Assembly: GCF_023715485.1 (NCBI RefSeq)
Contig: NZ_JAMBOF010000001.1
Span: forward strand, 1 to 64,000
Length of the DNA: 64,000 nucleotides
Reading direction: 5' to 3'
Source of the DNA: Mesobacillus subterraneus
GTDB taxonomy: Bacteria > Bacillota > Bacilli > Bacillales > Cytobacillaceae
The stretch's first letter is position 1. The number at the start of each line of letters is the position of its first letter. The notes beneath the pieces were generated by a model. The model was not told the origin of the DNA. It did no database searches and saw nothing but the letters and a program-made list of their open reading frames with translations. A program made the position numbers and the translations under genes. This document shows, one piece after another, positions 50,028-58,739 of the stretch.

Positions 50028-50138
50028 AACTCATATTACAAGTAGAATATAAAAAAAAACGCTTAGATAAGATGGAAAGTTTAACAAGCCTGTTATCATT
50101 TACTTTGTTCTTTTTAGATGAAATAATTCGCTTATAAA

Positions 50139-50164
50139 ACAAAAAAGGACTCGATTGAGTCCTT
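50139..50164 (-). terminator. Intrinsic terminator of the dihydroorotate-dehydrogenase-like fusion gene
   Basis: On the minus strand AAGGACTC, loop AATC, GAGTCCTT, then T-run. Confidence 0.88.
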
Positions 50165-51995
50165 AAAAAGTTCTCTTTATAAAAAAATCTTTGGTTAGCA
50201 ACAATCCGCCTATATATAGCGCAAAAGCAAAATAAGCCGGCAACAGGTGTATAAAGTCGGTATATCCGATATATAGATGCGTAAATATGCCAGTAGAAAA
50301 TGCAGGGATTCCGCCAAATAGGAAGGTTCTCCATATCCATGCAGCTCCTTCCTGGAAGCCCCACAATGCGAGCATCAGCACTAATAGCCCTACACTGAAT
50401 AGAGCACTTCCAAAGCCCGCCCTGTCGTGTGCAATGACGGGAATAAGCTTTTCGTTCAGCTCATACATTTGATCCGGGGTCATGCAAATATATTGAAGAT
50501 CAGTTTCAACAAAAACTTGCGTTGCACCGATTGTTGAGATCACTACACCGCCAAGGACGAAAGAGAAGCCAAGAATGACGAACAAGAGCTGTCCATATAC
50601 TGCTTTTTTCCATGCGGCATGGTTTGTGCGATTTTTCGAAGCAGGAGATTGATTAGCAGTTCGTGTTTTCCTGTACCCCAAAATGTAAAAAGGCAGCAAG
50701 ATAAGCCAGAATAAACCATGGAGCCAGTCAAAATAACCGAAGCCGAGGAAGAGCAGTATTCCCAGGAATCCAGCAATTGCAGCTATGTTGAATGCTTTTC
50801 TTGTCCAATGAATGCCATATCTGATTCCGTGCCTCGCAAGCTGCATATAAATAAAACCACCTGAAATCATCGTGCCGGCAAGCGTCATCCGATCATGTGA
50901 CATGAATTTGTAAAGGCTAGGACTGCTGGCGATCAATTCCAATCTGGTCATCTGCATAAAAGCTTCATCATAGAAAAGGATGACCTTTGTAAAACTGAAA
51001 AACAATATAATCGCTCCGCCAAGCAGGATCAATAATCCGAACAGCCAATACCATCTCCAGCCAGGGATATTTTCCGGCAAATCTGTCATCGTATCGAGCA
51101 GTGCCTCATGTATTCTTTTTGGCAGGCCAGGCCCTGAAGCCACATAGCCACCTGATAAAAGAACTAGCTCTGCTCCTGCTGAAATAAGGGCTAGGGCATC
51201 TGCTGGTTCAACAATCCCGCCCGATGTAATCAAAGGCACATTGGTTTCTTCTTTTAAAAGATTAAGGGCCTGAAGCATCCCTTCCGTTTGCCTTAAGGGG
51301 ATCTTCAATTTTCCTTCCGCGTATATTGAATCCTCATCAATTACGATTCCGTCTGCAATTTCACTTAATGTAGTAATTTCAGACAGATTTTCAGCAACCT
51401 CGGTATGCTTTACCGCTAAGAGGATAGGCTTTTTTTGTAAAATGGCTTTAATCGATGATAGCTCCTGAATTCCATGGATTGAGTTAAAGTCTACTACAAA
51501 TACATCGCCATAATCCTTCAAATCATCAGTGATTTTGGCGGGTTCACCAAGCCTGACCATCAGCGGAGTACGATGATTTTTAAGTTTTTTTAGCTTGCCG
51601 ATCGTTGCATCCAGTCCGATCGACTCCGCTTTTTCCGGTAAAAAAAGGGCAGCATCTGATTCCGAATGGAATGCTGTGGTTTCGGGCCGACAGGATGTTG
51701 CTGTGACTGGCCCGATTTCAATCACACCAAATCCCAGCTGGGGAAATGCATGGATTCCCGATAGCTGGGGATCGATTTTCCCACTCAAACCTACTGGACT
51801 TTCAAATTCCAGACCGAACAGGTTTCGCGACAATTTCTCAGAGGCAGACAGATGCCCCAGAAACTCTATAAATGGCTTGCCTCCAGGAATTTTGGCAACA
51901 GTGGACATCCCTCGATGGATGAATTCACGGCCAGCATTGCCGGGAAGACGTGACAGCCATGGTTTGAACAATGGATAATATGACCAATCAGGCAT
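50163..51995 (-). CDS. Dihydroorotate-dehydrogenase-like domain fused to a polytopic membrane domain
   Basis: A 610-residue two-part protein. Residues ~1-310 are a class-2 PyrD-like TIM barrel: SPVGLSGKIDP, FGVIEIGPVTATSCRPE and the FMN-phosphate segment SGGIVEPADALALISAGAELV. The catalytic N-x-S-x-P-N stretch of true enzymes is replaced by VDFNSIHGIQELS, so pyrimidine synthesis activity is doubtful. Residues ~325-610 hold about eight membrane helices in no family I know. GGGAGG precedes the ATG. It stands alone between sspH and pbuO. A membrane flavoprotein or a redox/ligand sensor are possible roles. Confidence 0.8.
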   Translation of the reverse strand: MPDWSYYPLFKPWLSRLPGNAGREFIHRGMSTVAKIPGGKPFIEFLGHLSASEKLSRNLFGLEFESPVGLSGKIDPQLSGIHAFPQLGFGVIEIGPVTATSCRPETTAFHSESDAALFLPEKAESIGLDATIGKLKKLKNHRTPLMVRLGEPAKITDDLKDYGDVFVVDFNSIHGIQELSSIKAILQKKPILLAVKHTEVAENLSEITTLSEIADGIVIDEDSIYAEGKLKIPLRQTEGMLQALNLLKEETNVPLITSGGIVEPADALALISAGAELVLLSGGYVASGPGLPKRIHEALLDTMTDLPENIPGWRWYWLFGLLILLGGAIILFFSFTKVILFYDEAFMQMTRLELIASSPSLYKFMSHDRMTLAGTMISGGFIYMQLARHGIRYGIHWTRKAFNIAAIAGFLGILLFLGFGYFDWLHGLFWLILLPFYILGYRKTRTANQSPASKNRTNHAAWKKAVYGQLLFVILGFSFVLGGVVISTIGATQVFVETDLQYICMTPDQMYELNEKLIPVIAHDRAGFGSALFSVGLLVLMLALWGFQEGAAWIWRTFLFGGIPAFSTGIFTHLYIGYTDFIHLLPAYFAFALYIGGLLLTKDFFIKRTF

Positions 51996-52200
51996 AATTT
52001 CCTCCCAAGATTTTGCGTTTTTTCGTGAAGTAGTTCTTCTTCTATTTTAACGTATAAAATTTCCAGTTGTTAAGGGACTTTTTGTAGTGAGCTATAAGTT
52101 GAATTGAAAAATCATGTTAGCTGCAAAAAAAACGCCTTGAATAAAAAGAAATACTTATAGAAAAAATAGAGGGGAAATTGACTGTGGAGGTTTAGACAAT

Positions 52201-52380
52201 ATGGATGCTAAACGAGTGAAACAAATACTCTCTTCAACTGCTGAAATTGATGTGGTCTACAATGGTGCGTCAGTGTGGATTGACCAGTTAAACGAAGATG
52301 GCCGGACTGCAACTGTCCATTTGCGTGGACCATTGGAAGAAAGGTCGACTGTTGAAATCTCGGAACTGCTGGAAAGATAA
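52201..52380 (+). CDS. Small acid-soluble spore protein, H type (second copy)
   Basis: A 59-residue SASP: MDAKRVKQILSSTAEIDVVY, then NGASVWIDQLNEDGRTATVH and the LEERSTVEISELLER tail. This is the classical SspH pattern (D/N-A-K-R-V-K-Q-I-L, V-W-I-D), closer to B. subtilis SspH than the copy at 33946. GGAGG lies ten bases before the ATG. A terminator follows. Confidence 0.92.
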   Translation: MDAKRVKQILSSTAEIDVVYNGASVWIDQLNEDGRTATVHLRGPLEERSTVEISELLER

Positions 52381-52398
52381 TTGAATGGGAATCTTTAT

Positions 52399-52435
52399 GC
52401 CGCCGGGATGCAAATTAGTGTACGGCGGTTTTTTA
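52399..52435 (+). terminator. Intrinsic terminator after the second sspH-type gene
   Basis: CCGCCG pairs CGGCGG over a 17-base loop and is followed by six T. Confidence 0.75.
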
Positions 52436-52519
52436 CTATGGCACAATGTTTATAATACCTATAGTGGTTTATTATCCATTTAATAGAGGTATTCTTTAAA
52501 AGTGAAAGGGGAGATGAAC

Positions 52520-52903
52520 ATGTTTCATTATACTGTTGAAGTGGACAAGTCATTAAATGAGGCTGTATCGGCACTTGAAGCAAGTTTGAAAAACGAGAAG
52601 TTTGGTGTTCTTTGGTCTCTTAATATGAAGGAAACCCTTGCCGGAAAAGGTGTAGAACTTGATGGGGATTACATCATACTTGAAGTCTGCAATCCTCATG
52701 AAGCGAAAAGAGTGCTAGAAAAGAGCCCGCTCGTCAGCTACTTCCTTCCTTGTAAAATTGTTGTATATAAAGAGAACGGTGCTACAAAAGTCGGCCTTCC
52801 AAAGCCAACGGAACTGATTAAACTTGTTGAAGATGAAGAGCTTCAGTCAATTGCCGCAGATATCGAAAAAAGATTGATTGGCAGCATTGACAGCCTTAAA
52901 TAA
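52520..52903 (+). CDS. DUF302 domain protein
   Basis: A 127-residue soluble protein of the DUF302 family: FHYTVEVDKSLNEAVSALEA at the N-terminus, GVLWSLNMKETL and the family's EVCNPHEAKRVLEKSP with VSYFLPCKIVVYKENG. The conserved Cys of NP-flanking segments is present. Function unknown; the fold is dimeric and has been linked to redox settings. AAGGGGAG precedes the ATG at 52520, and an upstream in-frame GTG overlaps it. Confidence 0.9.
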   Translation: MFHYTVEVDKSLNEAVSALEASLKNEKFGVLWSLNMKETLAGKGVELDGDYIILEVCNPHEAKRVLEKSPLVSYFLPCKIVVYKENGATKVGLPKPTELIKLVEDEELQSIAADIEKRLIGSIDSLK

Positions 52904-52913
52904 GCCACTTTAA

Positions 52914-52948
52914 AAGAGCCCAAGGATTTTATTCCTCGGGCTTCTTTA
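52914..52948 (+). terminator. Bidirectional terminator, DUF302 gene / pit
   Basis: AAGAGCCCAAGGA against TCCTCGGGCTTCTT with a small bulge, between convergent genes. Confidence 0.75.
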
Positions 52949-52955
52949 ATGTCTA

Positions 52956-53954
52956 TTAGAAAATTGCATTTAAGATGAAGTATGAAATTGCAGCCACAGT
53001 TGCTGAAATTGGCAGCGTGATCACCCAAGTGATCAGCATACGCTGAGCAGTAGTCCATTTAACACCCTTTACTCTGTGTGCAGTACCTACCCCAAGGATT
53101 CCCGAAGAAATTACGTGAGTCGTACTTACCGGCAAATGAATGAAAGTGGCTCCGAAAATAACCATCGCTCCAGTTAAGTCTGCTGCGACCCCATTTACTG
53201 GACGGATTTTCATAATGTTCCCGCCGACAGTCTTAATGATTTTCCAGCCGCCTACAGATGTACCAAGACCCATTGCAATCGCACATGACAATTGAACCCA
53301 GAATGGGATATCATCAGTTGAATGAAAACCGTTGGCGATTAGCGCCATAGTGATTATACCCATAGCTTTCTGTGCATCGTTTGTTCCGTGTGTAAACGAC
53401 TGTAACGCAGCTGTTGCCACTTGGAAATAACGGAAATTTCTATTTGTTTTTGTAAGATTGTTGTTTTTAAAAATCACTTTAAAAATGCTGTATACAATAT
53501 AACCTAGTCCAAAAGCAAGCAAAGGTGAGAAAATCAAAGCCTGAAGAATTTTCAAAAATCCAGTGTAGTTAAGAGCATCAAGTCCAGCTGCTGCAATGGC
53601 TGCGCCGGCAATTGACCCAATAATTGCATGTGATGAGCTGCTTGGAATTCCGTAATACCAAGTTAAAAGATTCCAGAAAATCGCAGCGACTAATGCTGCC
53701 AGGATTACGATAGAGCCATTTTCAAGTGTGAATGGATCGACAATATCCTTTGTGATTGTTTTAGCTACCCCTGTGAAGGTCATTGCACCAACAAAGTTCA
53801 TGACTGCGGCCAACAGAATGGCGTGACGGGGTTTCAGGGCTTTCGTAGATACGGAAGTGGCGATGGCGTTTGCTGTATCGTGAAAACCATTGATAAAGTC
53901 AAATGCCAGCGCACCGATAACGATTAACGCTGTTACGATAAATACTACATCCAT
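52956..53954 (-). CDS. pit: Low-affinity inorganic phosphate transporter Pit
   Basis: A 332-residue PiT-family carrier (B. subtilis Pit 333), moving phosphate with protons as a metal-phosphate complex. It has the two PD001131-type signatures: FDFINGFHDTANAIATSVSTKAL at the N-terminus and SFTHGTNDAQKAMGIITMAL in the second half, and PSSSSHAIIGSI / PVSTTHVISSGILG. About ten helices are expected. AAGGAG precedes the ATG, 12 bases after the DUF47 gene, so the two form one operon. Confidence 0.95.
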   Translation of the reverse strand: MDVVFIVTALIVIGALAFDFINGFHDTANAIATSVSTKALKPRHAILLAAVMNFVGAMTFTGVAKTITKDIVDPFTLENGSIVILAALVAAIFWNLLTWYYGIPSSSSHAIIGSIAGAAIAAAGLDALNYTGFLKILQALIFSPLLAFGLGYIVYSIFKVIFKNNNLTKTNRNFRYFQVATAALQSFTHGTNDAQKAMGIITMALIANGFHSTDDIPFWVQLSCAIAMGLGTSVGGWKIIKTVGGNIMKIRPVNGVAADLTGAMVIFGATFIHLPVSTTHVISSGILGVGTAHRVKGVKWTTAQRMLITWVITLPISATVAAISYFILNAIF

Positions 53955-53966
53955 TTTTCAGGCTCC

Positions 53967-54584
53967 TTACGCGTTTTTCATGACGATGCTTTCAAGGGTG
54001 TTTGCAACATCCTGGCAGCTGTCAGCGATTTCTTCAAGACCTTCGTATATTTCTTTGTATTGAATGATTCTTATTGGGTCTTTTTCAACTGAAAATAGAT
54101 GCTTAATTGATTGGCGAAGAATGCCATCACATTTCGATTCAAGATCCTTGATTCGTATTGCGTGTTCCCTGATCTGCTTTAATTTTTTTGTCGTTAACAG
54201 CTGTACTGCTTGTTCGATTTCGAAAGATGCGCTTTTAATAGCAGCAACGAATTGCATCATGAAGTCATCCGCTTTAGTGATGGAATACATATCAAAAAGG
54301 TTGGCACAATGCTCCATGCCATCAAGAACATCATCCATACTCATGGAAAGGGCAAGTATATCTTCTCTTTCAATAGGAGTAATGAAAGCATCATTCAGTT
54401 GCATGATGACTTCGTGGATTAAAGAATCCCCTGCTGTTTCCATATTCTTCATTTTTTCAGTGAAAATCTTTAAATCGCTGGCATTGTTGAGTTTATAATC
54501 TGCGAAATATTCACTGCTTTCCTTTAAGTTTACTGAGATGTCTGTAAGTAATCCTGCAAACTTGTCTTTCTTCCTGAACACCAT
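53967..54584 (-). CDS. DUF47 family PhoU-like regulator of Pit (YkaA)
   Basis: A 205-residue all-helical protein, exactly the length of B. subtilis YkaA. It shows the PhoU-like repeats with ETAGDSLIHEVIMQLNDAFIT and PIEREDILALSMSMDDVLDG, carrying the acidic E/D-x-x-x-D metal ligands. DUF47 proteins are encoded with pit genes and are thought to control phosphate uptake. The ATG at 54584 follows GGGGGT. It is the first gene of the operon with pit. Confidence 0.93.
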   Translation of the reverse strand: MVFRKKDKFAGLLTDISVNLKESSEYFADYKLNNASDLKIFTEKMKNMETAGDSLIHEVIMQLNDAFITPIEREDILALSMSMDDVLDGMEHCANLFDMYSITKADDFMMQFVAAIKSASFEIEQAVQLLTTKKLKQIREHAIRIKDLESKCDGILRQSIKHLFSVEKDPIRIIQYKEIYEGLEEIADSCQDVANTLESIVMKNA

Positions 54585-54711
54585 AATGTTACCCCCACGA
54601 TTATCCAAATTAAAAATATTAGAGCGAGAATTATTTTAGCTTAAAAATGTCGAAATAAGAAGATGTTTGTTGAAAAATTTACAAAAACTTAATAAAACAG
54701 GGGTTGCGAAA

Positions 54712-54740
54712 TTAACACTTTTACATGTTGTTAATATAAG
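54712..54740 (+). promoter_or_regulatory. Candidate promoter upstream of the second aldo/keto reductase leader
   Basis: TTAACA, 17 bases, TATAAG; one mismatch to consensus in each element. Confidence 0.5.
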
Positions 54741-54746
54741 TTTCTT

Positions 54747-55037
54747 TTTCACTCGTAAAACAACTGCTCAAATAGGATAAGCCCATTTTTAAAAAATGAT
54801 TTGTCCCGCTGTTTAGGACAAAATTTTGCCGGGAACTTAGAAATTAATTAACAAGTCAGAAGGGTTCTAACTGCTGTCTATTGGAAAGAAACTGCTTTCC
54901 AGGTCACCAATCGGATGAATCTCTATTGGAGAAAAAGAGTATTTCATCAACAATAGGGTTCTTGAGAAACCAGACAGAAAATTTCGGCATTAAGCCGTTT
55001 ATATAGATCAGCGGCTGCCAACTATGGCAGCCGTTTT
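54747..55037 (+). ncRNA. Possible structured leader or small RNA, unassigned
   Basis: Between a promoter at 54712-54740 and a nine-base perfect terminator stem at 55012-55033 lies about 265 bases with no coding frame. It contains local inverted repeats (GGAAAGAAACTGCTTTCC; CTATTG near 54917 with CAATAG near 54952). The aldo/keto reductase starts only ~55 bases after the terminator, so either a free small RNA or a terminating leader is possible. It matches no riboswitch class I can recall. Confidence 0.35.
55012..55037 (+). terminator. Intrinsic terminator before the second aldo/keto reductase
   Basis: CGGCTGCCA, loop ACTA, TGGCAGCCG, then TTTT. No gene ends just upstream on this strand, so it closes a leader or small RNA. 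Confidence 0.75.
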
Positions 55038-55089
55038 GAATTTGTCTTAGCTCTTCTTGACCGGTAAAATGAATAAAAGGGGTGAGGTA

Positions 55090-55917
55090 ATGGGAAGCAT
55101 TTTTGACAAGGTGAATTTACATAATGGAGTAGAGATGCCGGCTTTTGGGCTTGGTGTTTATAAGGTGGAGGAAGGCAGTCAAATCGAAGAAACAATCAAC
55201 ACCGCACTTAATCTAGGTTACAGGCTGATCGATACCGCCTCTTTTTACAAGAATGAAGAAGGAGTTGGCAGAGCTATCTCCAGCAGCGGAATCCCGAGGG
55301 AAGACTTATTCATTACCACAAAGGTATGGAACTCTGAGCAAGGTTATGAATCTACCTTAAAGGCATTTGAGGACAGCATCGAAAAGCTAGGCATAGAATA
55401 TCTTGACCTGTATCTTGTCCATTGGCCTGTAAAAGGAAAATATATTGAAACGTGGCGTGCTTTGGAAAAGCTGTACAGTGAAGGCAAAGTAAGGGCAATT
55501 GGTGTGAGCAATTTTAAAGTCCATCATTTGCAGGATCTGCTTGGTCAATGCAGTGAAAAACCAGCTGTCAACCAGGTGGAGCTGCATCCGTTGTTATCCC
55601 AGCAAGAATTGCGGGATTATTGTCAGAAGCATAACATCAGGGTGGAGGCATGGTCGCCGCTTTCTAGGGGAAGGTTCCTCGATGAGCCTCTCCTGAGACA
55701 GATAGCAGCGAGCCACGGAAAAACATCAGCACAGGTCATATTGCGTTGGCATCTGCAAAATCATATCATTCCAATACCAAAATCCGTGACCCCATCGAGA
55801 TTGAAGGAAAATGCCGAGCTTTTCGATTTTGAATTGAGCCAGGAAGAGATGAAGGTTATAAACGGATTAAACAAGAACCAACGTTTTGGTGCAGACCCAG
55901 ATCACATAGATTTTTGA
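55090..55917 (+). CDS. Aldo/keto reductase (YtbE/YvgN-like)
   Basis: A 275-residue NADPH-dependent reductase paralogous to the product at 21817-22647. The tetrad segments are RLIDTASFYKNEEG, FITTKVWNSEQGYEST and LYLVHWPVKG; GVSNFKVHHLQDL and the FGADPDHIDF tail are conserved. Likely substrates are small aldehydes and dicarbonyls. The ATG at 55090 follows GGGGTGAGGT; two upstream in-frame ATGs lack ribosome sites. It may be controlled by the terminator just upstream. Confidence 0.9.
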   Translation: MGSIFDKVNLHNGVEMPAFGLGVYKVEEGSQIEETINTALNLGYRLIDTASFYKNEEGVGRAISSSGIPREDLFITTKVWNSEQGYESTLKAFEDSIEKLGIEYLDLYLVHWPVKGKYIETWRALEKLYSEGKVRAIGVSNFKVHHLQDLLGQCSEKPAVNQVELHPLLSQQELRDYCQKHNIRVEAWSPLSRGRFLDEPLLRQIAASHGKTSAQVILRWHLQNHIIPIPKSVTPSRLKENAELFDFELSQEEMKVINGLNKNQRFGADPDHIDF

Positions 55918-56081
55918 CGGGCCACATGCATAAGATGCAAGCGCACCCTAGCCTAATCGGACAAAACGATGATCTGAACCAAGTAAAATGTCCGATAGGA
56001 AGCATATTAAGCTTCAGGCGCAACGTACGATTCAGTCAGCTGCGTGGGTAAAGCAGTGGTTGGAATAAAAAAATAATGTAA

Positions 56082-56116
56082 AAACGGACTGAATTTAATT
56101 CAATCCGTTTTTTATT
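56082..56116 (+). terminator. Intrinsic terminator after the second aldo/keto reductase
   Basis: AAACGGACTGAATT and AATTCAATCCGTTT form the stem, followed by T-run. It lies ~165 bases after the stop; between them is an inverted repeat ATCGGACA/TGTCCGAT (55961 region to 55992 region). Confidence 0.85.
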
Positions 56117-56118
56117 TA

Positions 56119-56470
56119 TAAAAATGGATACATTAACAATAAGAGTTGTAAACTGCGAGTAAAAGAGGTTGTAAATGAAAATTTCCCTCCTCATGTTTTA
56201 ACTATCTAGATAAGTGGTAATGTAGGTGTACAAGCGGCAGCAACTAGAAGTTCACACCAAGAAAGGCTGCTTGTAAGGCTGCAGAAAAAAGATGGTTTAA
56301 GAATACCAAATAAGAGGTAAGTTAAGATTAGAGCAAGCTGAACAGCTCCCGGGAAGCTATCAAATTCAGTGCAGCCTAATTTTAAAAAATTACTGCAGTT
56401 GATCTCTTTAAAAAGGGTGTAAAACCCCTTTGCACTTCTACTACTTGATAACATTACATCTAAAATTTAA
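56119..56470 (+). other. Intergenic stretch, AT-rich
   Basis: About 350 bases with no supported gene. An opposite-strand frame of 82 codons has neither ribosome site nor recognisable sequence. A small hairpin AAAGGG/CCCTTT lies near 56412-56431. The promoter of the GlsB-type gene must be here but could not be pinned down. Confidence 0.4.
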
Positions 56471-56484
56471 GGAGGACGTAAATT

Positions 56485-56745
56485 ATGAGTTTCTTATGGG
56501 CATTAATTATTGGTGGTATTATCGGATGGTTAGCAGGTCTAATTCTAGGTAGAGATATTCCAGGCGGAGTCATTGGTAACATCATCGCAGGTTTCGTTGG
56601 TGCTTGGATTGGACAAGCAATCTTAGGAGATTGGGGTCCAGTTGTAGGTGGCTTTGCTATCCTTCCAGCATTGATCGGTGCGATTGCATTGGTATTCATC
56701 GTAAGCCTTGTGATGAAGAGCATGCGTAAAGCTGACCGTCATTAA
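56485..56745 (+). CDS. GlsB/YeaQ/YmgE family stress-response membrane protein
   Basis: An 86-residue, glycine-rich membrane protein with three helices: FLWALIIGGIIGWLAGLILG, GVIGNIIAGFVGAWIGQAI and a third at ~58-78. The family (transglycosylase-associated protein) is induced by envelope or general stress in many bacteria; the molecular role is unclear. AAGGAGG lies nine bases before the ATG. A strong terminator makes it a single-gene unit. Confidence 0.92.
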   Translation: MSFLWALIIGGIIGWLAGLILGRDIPGGVIGNIIAGFVGAWIGQAILGDWGPVVGGFAILPALIGAIALVFIVSLVMKSMRKADRH

Positions 56746-56757
56746 TAATGAATGAAA

Positions 56758-56787
56758 AATCCTTCCGATTCGGAAGGATTTTTTTTG
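56758..56787 (+). terminator. Intrinsic terminator after the GlsB-type gene
   Basis: AATCCTTCCG, ATT, CGGAAGGATT, then eight T. Confidence 0.92.
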
Positions 56788-56839
56788 TTCTTTAAAAAAT
56801 TATAACATTATTTAGTTGTGGATAACTACATGTAGTATT

Positions 56840-57145
56840 CTAAATCCAGCTCCAGCGCCTAGCCAGTTTTCAACCCCGAGAGTACTTCTTCGAGTATCTT
56901 GCGATAAGCGTTAGCTTTGAGCAGCTCGAGTCGCTTGTCTAGCTGCGCCTCCTAACTCCTCGAGACGCTTCGGTCCTGCCAATGAAGTCAAAGAACGACT
57001 TCACTGTCAGGCCCTTCAGCGCTTGTCGGAGTTGAACAGTCGGCTACACATTTCGATTTCGGTCCGCCCAATGAAGTCAAAGAACGACTTCACCGGTCGG
57101 CCCTCCAGCGCTTGTCGGGGCTGAACGAGGCGCTTGCGCTTTTTG
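56840..57145 (+). repeat. Intergenic repeat cluster B (tandem hairpin modules)
   Basis: About 305 bases built from modules shared with cluster A at 22775: GCTCCAGCGCCTAGCC, CTCGAGTCGCTT, two copies of CAATGAAGTCAAAGAACGAC followed by TTCAC, each a GAAGTC/GACTTC hairpin, and CAGCGCTTGTCGG twice. It ends in GAGGCGCTTGCGCTTTTTG just before the yhcT stop. No coding frame is supported. Confidence 0.72.
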
Positions 57146-57161
57146 TTCTGGCAAAAAAAGT

Positions 57162-58082
57162 TTAAATTTCATATGGGTCGATATTTAAAAATATCGGCGG
57201 ATGGTCGATAAAAGGTGCATGGCAGATTATTTTTTCCTGTGTAAAGGGATGGGTGAATTCAAGTTTTACGGCATGCAACGCCTGCCTATGAAAAGCATCG
57301 CTGCCTCCATACAGCGAATCGCCTGCGAGCGGATGGCCAAAATCACTGAAATGCACGCGGATTTGATGAGTTCTTCCAGTATCAAGGGAACATTGGACAA
57401 GAGTAAGATTATCTTCTCTTATTCTTTCGAGCACTTTGAAGTGAGTGATTGCTGGCTGGCCTGTCTCTGATACCCTTCTTCGTGTTGCATGATGACGGTC
57501 GCGTCCAATCGGTTTATTGATAGTTCCTTTTTTCTGTCTGATCATCCCGTCAGTAATTGCCAAATAAGTTCTTTTAATAGCGCGCTCCTCAAGCATCTTA
57601 TCCAGTATCGCTCCAGTTAGCGCGTTTTTGGCGAATAGGACTGCGCCTGTAGTATCCCGGTCGAGCCTGTGAACATGGCGAGGGCCGGTAACTTCACCGT
57701 TCGACTGCATATGGAAAGCAGCCGCATTCGCGAGTGTGCCTGTCTGTCCGGGGACATTTGGATGTGTATCCATCCCGGCTGGCTTATTGAAGACAATCAG
57801 ATGGTCATCTTCATAAATAGGATCAACGTTTTGGTATTCGGGAACGACATTGATTTCTTCTTCAGAGAAAAGCTTCAGCTGCACGCGTTCTCCCTTGGTT
57901 AAAGGAAGTGTCCAATCCGGATTTTTGCCATTAATGAAGACTTTCTTTTCCATGCGGAAATTGTGGACCAACTTTTTAGGTGCCTGCCATATTTCTTTAA
58001 AAAGTGTTTCAAGAGTATGCGTTTGCCACTCTTCGGGAATCAGCAGTTCAAACCAGTCGCCTTTTTTGGTAGATTGAATCAT
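57162..58082 (-). CDS. yhcT: RluA family pseudouridine synthase (YhcT type)
   Basis: A 306-residue pseudouridine synthase (B. subtilis YhcT about 302). The catalytic motif HRLDRDTTGAVLFAKN carries the Asp nucleophile; IVFNKPAGMDTHP and GRTHQIRVHFSDFGHPLAGD are the other conserved blocks. It would modify uridines in 23S rRNA or tRNA, site unknown. AGGAG precedes the ATG. Its stop codon lies a few bases from repeat cluster B. The divergent neighbour yhcU matches the B. subtilis order. Confidence 0.92.
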   Translation of the reverse strand: MIQSTKKGDWFELLIPEEWQTHTLETLFKEIWQAPKKLVHNFRMEKKVFINGKNPDWTLPLTKGERVQLKLFSEEEINVVPEYQNVDPIYEDDHLIVFNKPAGMDTHPNVPGQTGTLANAAAFHMQSNGEVTGPRHVHRLDRDTTGAVLFAKNALTGAILDKMLEERAIKRTYLAITDGMIRQKKGTINKPIGRDRHHATRRRVSETGQPAITHFKVLERIREDNLTLVQCSLDTGRTHQIRVHFSDFGHPLAGDSLYGGSDAFHRQALHAVKLEFTHPFTQEKIICHAPFIDHPPIFLNIDPYEI

Positions 58083-58262
58083 ATTTTTCTCCTGTCATGT
58101 GTATATTTAATTTTAAAAATGTGTTTCCATCACTATGAGTTTTTGTCAACTTTTACCGCATGCATGGGCAAAATTACCACCCTTTTGCAAGGAAGGGATA
58201 TGTTATTCTAAGTGTATATATTACGAACAGATTACAAAGGGTTAAAAAAGGTGGGTCCATCA

Positions 58263-58661
58263 TTGAAAATTGTTTTTGCGTCTACACCCGGACAAGAAGA
58301 GAAAATTTTGGAGCTGGCCAGGTATTTTTATACTGATGTTTTTCCATTGTATTTTAGTGATGAAGACATACAGGAATTTGAGAGGCTTGAAGTATTACAT
58401 ACTAGACCCGAGCAATTCGAGAGGTTCAGCACGCTGGGGGATGCATTCCAGGTCATTACAAGTATGCAAACTTTGATCTCTATTTTGGAGTCTGGCCATA
58501 TTCCTGAAAAATATCAGTCAATGTTCCGCAGGAATGTACAGACATTAACAGATTACGGTATTTGTTTTCCATTCAACTACAGCCAATTTTCAGACTCAAA
58601 GCATGTCCATTTAAATTATATCAGTACTTACACGAAAGCAGCTAACAGCCTTCTTTTATAA
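58263..58661 (+). CDS. yhcU: YhcU family protein (DUF5365)
   Basis: A 132-residue soluble protein; B. subtilis YhcU has about 131. Shared segments are KIVFASTPGQEEKILELARYF, VFPLYFSDEDIQEF and TLGDAFQVITSMQTLISIL. Function unknown. The TTG at 58263 is chosen since GGTGGG lies seven bases upstream and it gives the family N-terminus; an ATG 17 codons earlier has no ribosome site. Confidence 0.85.
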   Translation: MKIVFASTPGQEEKILELARYFYTDVFPLYFSDEDIQEFERLEVLHTRPEQFERFSTLGDAFQVITSMQTLISILESGHIPEKYQSMFRRNVQTLTDYGICFPFNYSQFSDSKHVHLNYISTYTKAANSLLL

Positions 58662-58690
58662 GGACATGAAACCAATGATGAAAAAAAATG

Positions 58691-58717
58691 AACGCCTGCG
58701 GTCAGCAGGCGTTTTTT
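58691..58717 (+). terminator. Bidirectional terminator, yhcU / thioredoxin-like gene
   Basis: AACGCCTGC, loop GGTCA, GCAGGCGTT with A-run before and T-run after. Confidence 0.92.
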
Positions 58718-58739
58718 CTGTTGGTTTTTAAAAGAGACT

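Noticed and set aside
56206-56454. Minus-strand frame of 82 codons upstream of the GlsB-type gene
   Set aside because: No ribosome site, unusual composition and no family similarity.
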